Positions 12,248 to 23,181 of a stretch of DNA of 64,000 bases are shown in pieces. The stretch is taken from contig NC_054740.1 of assembly GCF_018143015.1 (NCBI RefSeq), positions 50,898,240-50,962,239 of the forward strand. Direction: 5' to 3'. The translations under genes were made by a program, and so were the position numbers. Numbering within the stretch: the stretch's first letter is position 1; the number at the start of each line of letters is the position of its first letter. This DNA is from Lytechinus variegatus. Its lineage: Eukaryota; Echinodermata; Echinoidea; Temnopleuroida; Toxopneustidae. The notes beneath the pieces are model-generated. The model was given only the letters and a program-made list of their open reading frames with translations. It ran no database searches and was not told the origin of the DNA.

Positions 12248-12510
12248 TTAAAGGTCAAGTCCACCTCAGAAAAATGTTGATTTGAATCAAGAGAGAAAAA
12301 TCAGACAAGCACAATGCTGAAAATTTTATCAAAATCGGATGAGACAGGATAAGACAGTTATGACATTTCAAAGTTTTGCTTATTTAAAAAAAAATAGATA
12401 TATGAATGAGCCAGTTACATCCAAATGAGAGAGTTGATGATGTCACTCACTTATTTCTTTTGTTTTTTATTGTTTGAATTATACAATATTTCAATTTTTA
12501 GTAATTTGAC
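12248..12510. mobile_element. Family A MITE, left half only
   Basis: Starts TTAAAGGTCAAGTCCACC and follows the left arm of the 4295 and 53625 copies through GAAAATTTTATCAAAATCGG and GACATTTCAAAGTTTTGCTT to the GATGATGTCACTCAC segment. The right arm is missing; another transposon begins 60 bp on at 12572. Confidence 0.75.
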
Positions 12511-12571
12511 GATTAGGACCTCCTTGCCTGAAGCACAAAATGTTAAAATAATGGAATTATAGGGTCGACTA

Positions 12572-13604
12572 CGGTAAGTAACGGTGTATTAACCGCACCC
12601 GTGTATTAACCGCACCCCCAACTTTGGACAAAAAAAAAAAAATTCTTCTCACATTTACATGCATATTTGAAGTACAAAGAAACAAAATCTAAGTTTTTAA
12701 AATTCAAAGTATCCAAAGAGATTACCGGTACGCGGAATCTGCTGTTCTTGATCAATTCATCTACAAATGTTAGAAAGAAAGAACGGTCCCGACAATATTG
12801 GCAATTTACACACTCACTCACCTCACAGTCACAGTTTACACACACACAGCACTGCCATTACCGTACATTGCAAACTACGATACAGTACCAGTCATGCCAG
12901 TGCATCTTATCAAATTATGATCTGTCTTTCCCAGCGTAGGAGGAACAAACATTCACATTTCTTGCATCGTAACCTCACAATCACTTTCAGAAATTTGATG
13001 TCTTAGCATGAATTTTGGATACGGGATTATAGGAAGGTTCAAGAAACAAAGAAATTGACATTTTTTCCAGTTGTTTTTTAAGGCTTCGTGCTGTCTCTCT
13101 CGTGCATGGTTTACATGGTATCTTCTGAAAAGCAAACAGGAAGGAAAAAAAACAAGCTGGCGCGAAATGGGACTTTGAATAGCGCCAGCTTAAGTCGCAC
13201 TATAACCACATTACAACGCAATCTCTAAGCTCATTCAACTCTCGCTCACAAAATATTACCGAGTGTGCTTCGCGTTTCTTTCAAATTAGCCAGGGAACTT
13301 CGCTACTTTGAATCGAGAATAAAGTCAAAATTAGTGTCATGAAGGTGGGTGCGTTTGTTATGGACAACATTTAATTAAGATCGTAATTCGCTTCCCATTA
13401 CCCGCGGCTCATACCCCTCTAAACGACATTGCCTGGGCGGCTACGCCCGGCCACTCGATGTGTTGTGAACTGGCAGACATCGTACATGTACGGGAGGGGT
13501 TACGGCGGGCTGGCTCAGACCCGTCACCGTGTATAAACCGCACCCCCGACTTTTGCTTCTATCCCGCCGAGAAAAAGGTGCGGTTAATACACCGTTACTT
13601 ACGG
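12572..13604. mobile_element. DNA transposon remnant with 28-bp TIRs and TA duplication
   Basis: The left end (12572-12599) and right end (13577-13604) are inverse over 28 bp with one mismatch; their core is TAAGTAACGGTGTATTAACC. TA flanks both sides (12570-12571, 13605-13606), which suits the Tc1/mariner superfamily. Next to each TIR lies a further direct copy of GTGTAT(T/A)AACCGCACCC. I see no transposase ORF in the 1 kb interior. The right third is GC-rich. A 10-bp hairpin (13154-13163 with 13182-13191, AAGCTGGCGC) lies inside. Confidence 0.82.
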
Positions 13605-14051
13605 TATACTGCCAAGATGCCTATTGCATTCAAGGCATGGCAATGATGGACATGTTCACCAGTAGGCCTACTGTCTGGAAATTTGATTTCACAGATCTCA
13701 AATACATTGAACACTACTAGGATGGACCAGATAAAAAAAAAATGTGTACAATCTCTACACACGAAGTTATGATCAGATAATTAATGTACATGCTCAGCAT
13801 CTGTATTTAATCATGTATTTGGAAACGAAAACAATGTCCTCCAAATGCAAACAGGAACAATAGCTGCATGTATTTAGGCCTAATGCTTGATTGTCTTTTA
13901 TCTTGTGATTTTCTTTTATCATTGAAAGTGATTTTTTCATACATATTTAGTGTCTCGGGGTAACACAGTGAACTTCTTTTTTTTAATGTGCTCCAATTTT
14001 TAAATGAATAAATAAGCCCTATCCAACTCAGAAATAGTCCACACACTTTAG

Positions 14052-14112
14052 AAATAATACTAATAGCCAACTTTTATATGGCGCTTTACCCAAAACGGCT
14101 CAAAGGGTAATA
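14052..14112 (-). repeat. Possible SINE 3' tail remnant
   Basis: On the minus strand the segment reads AAAGCGCCATATAAAAGTTGG, the kind of ..AGCGC..TATAAAA tail seen at the 3' end of the minus-strand SINE at 34634-34933. It is too short for a firm call. Confidence 0.3.
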
Positions 14113-16394
14113 CAGCATATTATTACCCCAGTCATTGGATTCATTTCAATCCCGCATGAAAAGTGCACAATTTCCTTACCTGGGGAACATTCTTTGCATT
14201 CATCACATCCTTATTAGGGCATTATCTACAAAATGTCTTAAAACACAAAAATTAATTGTATGCCTTTGTCGGAAACTTTATATTTCCCATCTCATTTTCA
14301 AACTCAAAGTAAATACAGTACCTATCAACCCTAATGGTGTGCAGAGCCCTTGGCTTAAGAGTGACGTCCAAATATTAGATAACTTCAAAGATCTTCTCTC
14401 TCCCTCAAAAAATCAATAATTATCTCAACGCGGGAAATGGGATTATGAAACTGGGTGATCAGCCTGACCCTGGAGGGAAATGGCCCCTACACACAAACAA
14501 AGGGAAATCATCCCATCAATACAAAGCTATTAACAAAAGACTGACATAACCTCCTTTAGCAAGACCAGGTCTAGACTAGATCACACAGCCCTTCAACATG
14601 TACACAGATCAATATCCTTCACTTTGTGATTGTTCTTGGTTTGGTAGGTAGGTCCATGATTTGGGATGGTGACAATGGCAATCTTTCAGAATAGCTTTCG
14701 ATTATAACTTTCAATGTTTTAACATTTATTCTTGTAATTACAGACAAATAACACTGTCAAAGACTCGAGGGCCTGGGCCTCAATGTACACAAACCTGCAT
14801 TAAAATAACCTGAAAATTCTTCAATTGATGAATAATGGTCTCAAGATTACAGACTACTCAAACCAATACACTGCAAGTTTTCATTGTATGTAATATTATG
14901 TAATAATCCAATGAGTCAAATGTTACCATTTTGTATGCATACAACATCTTCTTTTCCAGGATGTACATGGTATGATCTTATTTTAAAGTCATACATGTAA
15001 TAAAGGACTATAGCACAGCAACAAATATCATATAACTAGAACATTTCCCATGGGCACAACCTGTTCCCTAGCCGCCGCCGCCCCCCCCCCCCCCCATTTC
15101 TTATGAATGAAAAAAATAATTGTTTATTGAAATGAAATAAATTATTTTTCTGGTGTTTGTAATGCATAGCAATTAGTATGGTATTATTGATATCAGCTCT
15201 GTATTTTTGAATGAAATGTACATCCTACACTGTGAATTCAGCAAACAGTAACTCTTATATTTTTTACTATAGATTTGTGTTTCCATGAAGGCTTATACAT
15301 GTAGTTTGCAATTTTATTCATTTTTTCATTGAATGCAAATCCCTAAATGCTATTAATTGCCCATAAAACTTTGAAATACAATTTCTCTTTATTTCTGACT
15401 AATTTGCTCAGGAACTTATGGTCATAATATTGAATACATTTTAGAGCCCTTGAATAATGATAACAAGTTTTTGTTTTTGTTTTTGTATTACACCCCTTTA
15501 TATCAGTCTGTCCTTTACCCCCAAAATATTTTTTTAAATACAAGAAATTGCATCTGGCCTAAATATTCATTCTGAATGAAATACATTGTAGATTCAAAGT
15601 CAAAATTGGAGTAATGAGAATTACATGTACAGTAACAATGAGATTTCAAAGCTTTTGCTTTTTCCCCCTTTTTTTCTTTGAAGAAATATTTTATTCTTTT
15701 ATTTGTAAAAAAAACTGTCACTTCCTCATACATGTACATGTAGATATGAAGAATATTTTCAGTATTGAGTTGACAGACTGGCTGTAGATCTGCTGGTGAA
15801 TTTTCACAGGGTGATTAGCATGCTTCATTAGATTCCTGTAGTGAATAGAATGACAATGCTATTGTAAAAAGCTTGACACAAAAGATACTCCATGCCTTTG
15901 ATGTGTTTGTTATGGAGGTGTGTCTCCAGCTCCAGAGATTAGAGTGGGCCCATATTGATTGACCAATCAGAGGCCAGCATTTGGTCGCAGCCCACACTTT
16001 GACCTCCTTTTATCACCAGCTTACTATGATCACATGTACACACAGAGGAATCACACGTGAAGAACACATTTTCCTACACTGGGAAAGGGGTGTGTGTGTG
16101 TATGGTGTTTATGCTGTATGATCATGGTCAGATAGAATTGGGAATGACTGAGTGAATGAATGGACAAACCGGGAGGAACAAGTGGTGCTTGTTATTGGAA
16201 ACATAAGGTATTTGATGGTTTGATGTCAGGTGACTTTAGACAATTTTGCTCAAAATAAAGTGTTTGATAGTGGAAGAGGTGGTGCTTTGAGTATTCAAAC
16301 GTCAAGTCATGATGATTACAGCAGAAACATGCAAAACATTAATAAAAATGGAATATGAAATAAGGGAGATATTACAGACCGTTTGAATTTCTGC

Positions 16395-16530
16395 TTATTT
16401 CACAAACATGAATGGACATCCTAGCCTTGGTTGGTATGCGAATGAGGGAGCAAATGAAATTACCCACTCACTCTTCTTTTACATTCAATCATACAAAATA
16501 TTGAAACATTTTAATTTTCTCCTTATTATT
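16395..16530. repeat. Internal fragment of family A MITE
   Basis: Matches the inner left part of the 53625 copy: GGTATGCGAATGAGGGAG, CCCACTCACTCTTCTTTT and TTTTAATTTTCTCCTT, in the same order and spacing. Neither end of the element is present. Confidence 0.55.
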
Positions 16531-18838
16531 TATAATTTCAATGATTGCAATAATCTATAAAATTCAATTCAAATTTCAATGCAAGTGTACATGTACATGT
16601 ACCTGATCACCTGTCCACTCTTGCCTCTGTCTCTTCCTGTTATGCATCACAAAACAAGTTGTTTTTTGTACTCTTTCAGATTATGCAACTGCTTTTTAAC
16701 ATGTAATTGTGTACTTTCAAAATGTTTTTGTTTTTCAGCTCAGTTTCTCTGTCTCCTTCATTCTATTTCTATCTTCTCCCAGATTTCTCTCCTCACTGTG
16801 CCTACTTTGTGCTTTGATTTCTCTCTCTACCCTTCTCTTTCTAATTTTTTTTGCACTCCTTTTTTTCTCTTACAGTTTACTTTCATTTCCCTTCTATTTT
16901 CATTTCATCTGCTACTCACTTCTCTAGCTCTGTCCTTAATGGGTATTTATTTAGTTTTGTACATATACTGCCAGTTGAGGGCACATTTCAATGACAATGT
17001 GTAATCTAATAATCTATTTTAAACAAAGTTACTGAAATTTTGAAATGCCATTGTTGCAACCTACTCTATTGTGGTTCAACAAATTGGTTCAGGGATTCAC
17101 ATCCCAACAAAGTCAATTTTTACTAAAAAAAGGAATAAAATTTCACAGAAATGTAAGGTAAAATAAGAAAAAAATCTTGAGCTATTTTTTATAAACAGTT
17201 ATGAATATGCAATGTGCCAGACTGGATGAATCAAACATGCATACATGTATTACTGAAAATTTCAGCAAAATCTAGTAATAGTAGTGTAAAGAAAGGTATG
17301 AAATTAAAAAAAAAATTTGCTAACCGGGGGTATTCAAAATACAATTTACATGCACGCACAACATGAGTGAAATGTGCGAGTCGAGGTTGTCACAAACTAT
17401 TGATTTAATTTTTGCAGATTTGACAATACTACATGTACATGTACCTTACATGCAATTGAATCACAATAGGTTGTAACAGCAGCAAACACACACATTGTCA
17501 TGAATCCAAACTTGTTTCTGATTATAATGCAACAAAATAAAAGCATTTCATATTTCAAAAGGAATAGAGTTGGTAACATTGTTTCCAAAATTTGCATAAC
17601 GATAGGATGCTGTTTTGTGAAAATTAAGTGTAACTTTTATGTGAACTCATTACTTATTTGTTGTCTTAAAGTGTAAGCCTACAGTAAATCTAATTTTGAT
17701 CAAATTTTCAAATTTATTTTTTTTTATGTGTATGTTTTCTTTTAAGATACAATTTATGTTACATGAGAAGCAAGATCGCATCTACTTCCCACTACTCATA
17801 TACTCATCGCTACAAGGACTTTTTATTTAACTCATTTACTCTTCTCCTTCAAGTTATTGATTAATCAGTTACATCTGATGTACATGTAGACCTAGTTTAT
17901 TTAAGGAAAAAATTACCACTCTCATCTTCTTGCCTTTCAATTTTCATCTCTTTCTCTCCACCATACAACAGTCCATTTCAGGAATATTAACCACCTGATG
18001 AATGTAAACTTCTGCCACAATATCTGTACCATCATGCAAATCTTCAATCAAATATTGAGTTTAAACAACCTAAAATTAGGTCCAAGTACCAACAATCATC
18101 AAAATGCTATCTGTTATTCCTGTCTAGATAGATCTACATGGTCAGGGACCTAGTCTAGACATTATGCAGACTTAAAAAGTTAGATTCTATGGTAGTGAAT
18201 CGTATTACCAACACTTTCCATGAATTCAATCATATCAGACACAACATTCTCATGAAATTCTCCAAACTTTCACCATAAATACACTAATACATACAAAAAA
18301 AAATAATCCGGAAATGGTTTTTCTTTTTTTACAATATCAGCTTCCAATCAGACCCCTCTTCGCATGTGAAATATTTCGGTCAAAATGGTCACTTGAAAAT
18401 GGTACGGTATTGTATACAACCAAACATGTGTTTTCTAGTATGAGAGAAATTGAGACAAAAAAAAAATCACTGATGAGCTATTTTTACAATATGAGAATGC
18501 TACTGATTAGAACTCTCCATAATACAGTATCTACAGTGTATAGTACTTTTTTTATTTATTAAAACATCTTTATACAGGATAACATGTTCAGATAAAATAC
18601 AGTTTTTCAACACAGTCCTGTTACATGTATATTGAAAATATCAAACAACAATAATAATGCATACAAACTTAATTAAGTTAAATTACTGGGTATGCTTAAT
18701 TTACAATAAAAGATGCACAAAAAAAAGAGCAGTCCAAGGTAAGATAGAGATAAGTGTGGTTATTAAAGCATATGGCAGAAGTAGACAGAGGAAAGAAATA
18801 GTGTGGTATGGTATGTCACTGACACAGCTCCTATAGGA

Positions 18839-19370
18839 ATTAGCCTGGAGGCGTCTGGGGAGCATTTTTAAAATCTTAGACTGCAGCTCTCGGTCAAAAA
18901 ATATCATTTAGCATGCTAAATGATATTTTTTGACCGAAACAAATTATCCGATGGAAGTATTTTTAAAATCTTAGACTGCAGCTCTACACGCGTGTGGTAT
19001 CTTGGTATCGATAACAAAAGATTCTAAAATGGCGACGTAAACAGACTGGGTAAGTTAACGCTCGTGCTCTGTTTTTTAATATTTAGTAGGCCCCTACTAT
19101 TTATTTAATAAATATAAGGAAAATTCATTATTAACAGGGGGTTAATATGGTTTGGGCCCATTTACGTTAATTTGGGCTCCAAACGTAACGGACAATTGTT
19201 GATTTAGATCTAGCCATACTTAGACCGCGACCAAGGGAATCTCATCCCTACAGTATACACAGAGATAATGGGATCCACTACCACTACCAGGCATCATCAT
19301 GATCATTGGGGAGTAAGCCCACGAACTACGAAGTAAATGTTTTTTACTCCCCAGACGCCTCCAGGCTAAT
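18839..19370. mobile_element. Element bounded by perfect 24-bp inverted repeats
   Basis: 18839-18862 and 19347-19370 are exact inverses over 24 bp (core GCCTGGAGGCGTCTGGGGAG). No clear target duplication is seen. The interior holds a 46-bp perfect palindrome between direct repeats, and a 9-bp hairpin (19308-19316 with 19344-19352) that overlaps the right inverted repeat. No coding capacity. Confidence 0.7.
18864..18985. repeat. 46-bp perfect palindrome flanked by 27-bp direct repeats
   Basis: 18891-18936 is a gapless perfect palindrome of 46 bp centred on GCATGC (outer bases CGGTCAAAAAATATC). The 27 bp at 18864-18890 recur exactly at 18959-18985 (end AATCTTAGACTGCAGCTCT). The left direct repeat abuts the palindrome; 22 bp separate it from the right one. 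Confidence 0.95.
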
Positions 19371-19586
19371 AGTAGGACTAGGATCTAGTGTGCCAAAAAT
19401 TATTATTTTTTTTTTAGTTTTGGCTTCAAATAGAGTCCCCTCAGCCAGGCCTCACCTCAGACCAAAATCAAAAATGATAAATTGATGGGGTTCAATTTTT
19501 TAGACCCCTCTTTCTCTTTGTGGGGGGTCCTTTCTGGCGCCATATTGGCCTGTACAAAGGCAAAGCTCAATAGGAAGGAAGACCTG

Positions 19587-20347
19587 GGGTGGTATTCTCT
19601 AACTTTGTCATAACTTTTGTCATAAATTTTGTCATTTCTCTCCGAGATGTGACACCGCTATGATTGTCACAAATCGGTATTCTGAACATTGTCTTTTCCC
19701 TGTCATATCTCTCAAAGTTCCCACCCATCTTTTCGGAAACAAACCAATCAAAATCATTGTTAGTTCCCAGTTGGAGCCCTTCTAGCCAATAGGAAAGCCC
19801 CGTGGCAGGTAGGGCGTATCCCCAAAACAGTTGCTGGCATCGCGCAACTACGCGTATATTGATGCGCTTAATTACAAAGAGAGACAGGGAGATGTGAAGA
19901 ATTTTAAAGGAGAAGTAGAAAAGTAAGGAAAACAGAGAAAAGGAGGAGGAATAAATATGTAGGGTCTAACTAATTGTAGCATGAAAAAAATAATATTGAA
20001 AATTGTCATGGAAGATGAGTGAAACTAATACCACAAGCTAATCTAAATTATATAATTATTTGCTTGACATTCAGTCGGCAGGGTATCGGGATATTTGGTA
20101 CTAAAAGATATGACAAAATTTATGACTGCTACCCCCCTGTCATAACTTTTGTCATATCTTTTGCTTGTATAAAAGGATTACGCGCATTTAAAGCCGCGTA
20201 TTTTTGCTGCGCGCTAAAGAGAAGAGACAAAATTTATGACAATTTTTGTGACAAAACTAGTTAAGACATCCACCAGAATACCGACTTTGTCATATCTCTG
20301 AGATAAGATAAAATATAGAGAAAAGACAATGTTCAGAATACTGCCCC
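19587..20347. mobile_element. Foldback element built from TTTGTCATA repeats, possibly nested
   Basis: The outer ends GGGGTGGTATTCT and AGAATACTGCCCC are inverse with two mismatches. A second, longer match pairs TATTCTGAACATTGTCTTTT near 19677 with AAAAGACAATGTTCAGAATA at the right end. Both sides hold repeated TTTGTCATAA / TTATGACAAA words. Several GGTATTCT / AGAATACC junctions suggest one copy inserted into, or fused with, another. No coding capacity. Confidence 0.65.
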
Positions 20348-20596
20348 TGGCTTCGTTGAGAGTAAGCTTACGTTAGTAAATGATTTTTACTCTCTAGAAC
20401 TAGAAGCAGAACCAGCCTCCTGGCCTGGCTACCCATGCTAGAGAATCGCACGGGCTACACTCGGGTACCGGTACGCCTGAGGCCGTGAGCGACGGCGGAG
20501 AGTTTGACTCTTGATTTGATCGGAATCGCGAGAGCTCCCTCGGCCTCCAAAACAGGAAAAACAAATCATAATCCGATTTTCTATTGGAACACTCAC

Positions 20597-20735
20597 CTAG
20601 AAAATATCGGCAATCTGAACAATCTTTTGATACTTGAGATGTGATGACAGCTAATCAAAGGTTAATGTAAATCGTCGAAAAGAACGAATGGCAGCTTGAA
20701 AATCGTTGTCCGTGTTTTGGGGTAATTGTACTGTG
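20597..20735 (-). other. Candidate non-coding first exon of lipin (5' limit unknown)
   Basis: On the minus strand a strong donor, CTAG before GTGAGTGTT, ends an exon at 20597. It is followed 15.3 kb downstream by the acceptor next to the lipin ATG. The upstream DNA is CpG-rich. The 5' boundary given is only the edge of that CpG-rich block. The link to lipin is inference; it could be the first exon of an unseen transcript. Confidence 0.35.
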
Positions 20736-20737
20736 GC

Positions 20738-20827
20738 CTCTGGCGCGCGCTGGCCGGCGCTGGCCGCGCGCGGCGCGCGGGCGGCGTCTTACGCAGCGCC
20801 AGCTACGTCGATGTACACGCGCGAAAA
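20738..20827 (-). promoter_or_regulatory. CpG-rich block, candidate lipin promoter
   Basis: Dense GCGC/CGCG words (for example GGCGCGCGCTGGCCGGCG) in otherwise AT-rich DNA. It lies directly upstream, on the minus strand, of the candidate first exon. CpG density of this kind can mark an unmethylated promoter. Short inverted words (CTGGCGC / GCGCCAG) near both edges mean a transposon origin is possible. Confidence 0.3.
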
Positions 20828-21004
20828 AAAGGTAACAGAGCCATAATCGGATATGAGGGGGCGGATCATATTAATTTTCCTAGCATTTTTGTTTTAAAAA
20901 AATACAAGCTAACAAAAAGACCCCAATCCAGAATAGCGGTGATTTATATAACCAAAAATTTTAAAGTACGACATTTCTACAGACTATTTTTATGGCTCTG
21001 AGAT

Positions 21005-21061
21005 GGGGGGGGGGGGCGTGGGCCGGATGATATGCCCCCCCCCCCCTTGGATCCGCCACTG
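21005..21061. repeat. hAT-like terminus with long G and C runs
   Basis: A run of G, a short spacer, a run of C, then TTGGATCCGCCACTGG. Read on the minus strand the end is CCAGTGGCGGATCC, a CAGTGGCG-type terminus seen in hAT elements. I could not find a convincing partner end to the left. Confidence 0.45.
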
Positions 21062-22863
21062 GTTTTGGCTATATGCCTGAAATAATTTTTAGGCCTATGT
21101 TGTTAACTGATGTTAATGTTGACTCTGAACAGACTTTGATCACTCCCGTAACTAACACCACTAGACCCGACCCTGCCAAAAGAAACTAGGCGATGTTAAG
21201 ATTTCAGTGCTAATATGTCTTTTTAATTATTTTTATTCATAATTTAAATTCCCGTCTTGTTGGAATTGACGTTGACCCATTTTAGCACTCACTATATTCA
21301 GCCCAGCTCAAGCAAATACCAACATTTTTTTTAGATTTATTCATTATATCAGTTACTTCTGAAAAATCAAATGAACTCTGACTTTTTTCAGACTGATAAA
21401 ATCTGTATTCGACGCCTCCACCACAAAGCTATAAAGGCATGTATCCATTGACAGTGGCATATCGGGTACAAAATTTATGTCACCCACACATTTTTAAAGA
21501 ATACAATATTTATTTTCTTGGGGGACAGGAAACAAAGGCATTGAACTATTATCAAATAAGTGGCGCTGCATGTAGAGTATAATGATTAATTACATTTTAA
21601 GAGCTAAAAATAGTTTTACTATTTCATATTTCCTCATCTTTTTTGTGACATCGGCCCCTTCATTTGCAGACAACTCATATTGTATGTGCATTTATGATAT
21701 TAAGGGATTAATTTAGAAAGGGTATATGGGTTTGGAGTCCCATAAAATCTGAAACTAAACAAGAATTTAGATAAAGTTGCTTATGAAATAAAGGTCTTAA
21801 GAAATAACAAGTGACTCTGTGAATGGAGATCTTGAAAACTGACACCTAAAATGGGACATTTTAGGAACGAGGTGAAATTTTTTTGTAAATCAGTAAAAAA
21901 AAAATAATTATGAAAAGGGAGTCATTATGGAAAGTACCTATACTGTCATAACGTGAGTGCCCCTCCCCCCTCCTCCCACCCCCAACCCCGAGGGGGTGAC
22001 AAGGATCTCTTGATTTTTATGGCTCAATACAGTGAACATACTGCAGTATTCTGATAATTCAATCTATATTACCTGCCAGAGAAATATAGATCTATGGTTT
22101 AAACCAAGTCTATTAACTATAATTTTGTAACACTTCTATATGGAATAATGGTTTCATAATACATTTTTAATATTTCTGACGAGAGTGTGAAACGATTTGC
22201 CTGTTGACATACACTGACGGTACAATAAAAAAACATTTTATTTATCTATTTGTTTTAATGACATTGGATTTTTCTTTCATTCATGACATATGCAGGAACT
22301 GCTCGCATATGACGTCACAAATTAAAACAAATAGAATTGTAATAAAGTTTGTAATCTTTGATGGATTTTCCTTGAACCTTCATTAATATTTTTATTTTTT
22401 TCTGGCTATTTTTATAACAAATTTTCGTTAGGGTGAACCCGGGGGGTGAACATCCCCTCAAAAAAGCTCTGATTCATATTTGGTAACAATCGGTCAAACA
22501 ATCACAAATAAGGGGGGGTGGGAATGTGCGTCCTATACATAAAATCTTTTTCATCACCAGGGGCTTTAAAATCTTAAAAAAAAATCATCTACAGTTCCCA
22601 TAGAAACATACTAAAAATATACATCTCTATATTGTCAAAATCTAGCAACAGTCGTCATCAACTAATGGCAACACTTAGTACGATAGAGGGCACTCTTTCG
22701 AAAAGGATAAGGTGGTCCATTCAATGAAGCCGAATTTTCTACTCGTTTTCATGGGAGCATTTCTGCAACATCATTTTTCATTCGACAAATTATCAGATCA
22801 CACAGCTTTCCTTGATTTTGATTGGTTGAGAAGCCTTGCTACTATGATTATTATCGGATTAAG
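21062..22863. other. Non-genic stretch
   Basis: AT-rich, with a C-rich patch at 21958-22000 and a GCTCGCATATGACGTCACAA segment at 22301-22320 that matches the foldback family at 41240-41445. I see no gene. Confidence 0.6.
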
Positions 22864-22898
22864 AAGGACTTGTCGGATGAATTTTCTGACAAGTCCTT
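22864..22898. repeat. Hairpin with perfect 11-bp stem
   Basis: AAGGACTTGTC (22864-22874) pairs exactly with GACAAGTCCTT (22888-22898) across a 13-nt loop. It is probably part of a small foldback repeat. No terminator role is expected in this setting. Confidence 0.7.
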
Positions 22899-23099
22899 TC
22901 ACGAAACGTTTACCTCGATTTCGTTATAGCTATTCTTGCCCGGTATTCTTGTAATCTGATGGCAGTGTGGATTTTGGAGACCAAACCCTCTGCTTCAAGA
23001 TTTTACCATGTCAATTCCAAGTTAATACCTTTGCCGACGACGTCCTACTTACGAAAGCGACTGGCGCGTATAATCTGGAGAGATTGAAGAGCGCCATCA

Positions 23100-23181
23100 T
23101 ATTCAACAACATCACATCAGACACCAACACCACCATCACAACCATCATCATCACCACCACCACCATGCACCAACAACATCA
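23100..23181. repeat. CAT/CAC-rich microsatellite, left half
   Basis: Imperfect runs of CAC, CAT and CAA triplets. It continues in the same style at 23762-23880, after the inserted element. Confidence 0.85.

Larger units (their letters stand above)
5284..20596 (-). other. Proposed long first intron of lipin (no coding gene seen)
   Basis: About 15 kb between the lipin start exon and the candidate first exon. I find no protein-like ORF. It holds MITEs and DNA elements listed separately (7.2, 7.9, 8.8, 12.2, 12.6, 18.8 and 19.6 kb), and otherwise AT-rich sequence with many TACATGTA palindromes. The stretches 5.3-7.2, 9.5-12.2, 13.6-16.4 and 16.6-18.8 kb show nothing I can name. If the first exon is misplaced, this is simply upstream intergenic DNA. 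Confidence 0.4.

Noticed and set aside
22864..22898. Rho-independent terminator
   Set aside because: Hairpin with a short T run, but this is animal nuclear DNA with no gene ending here.
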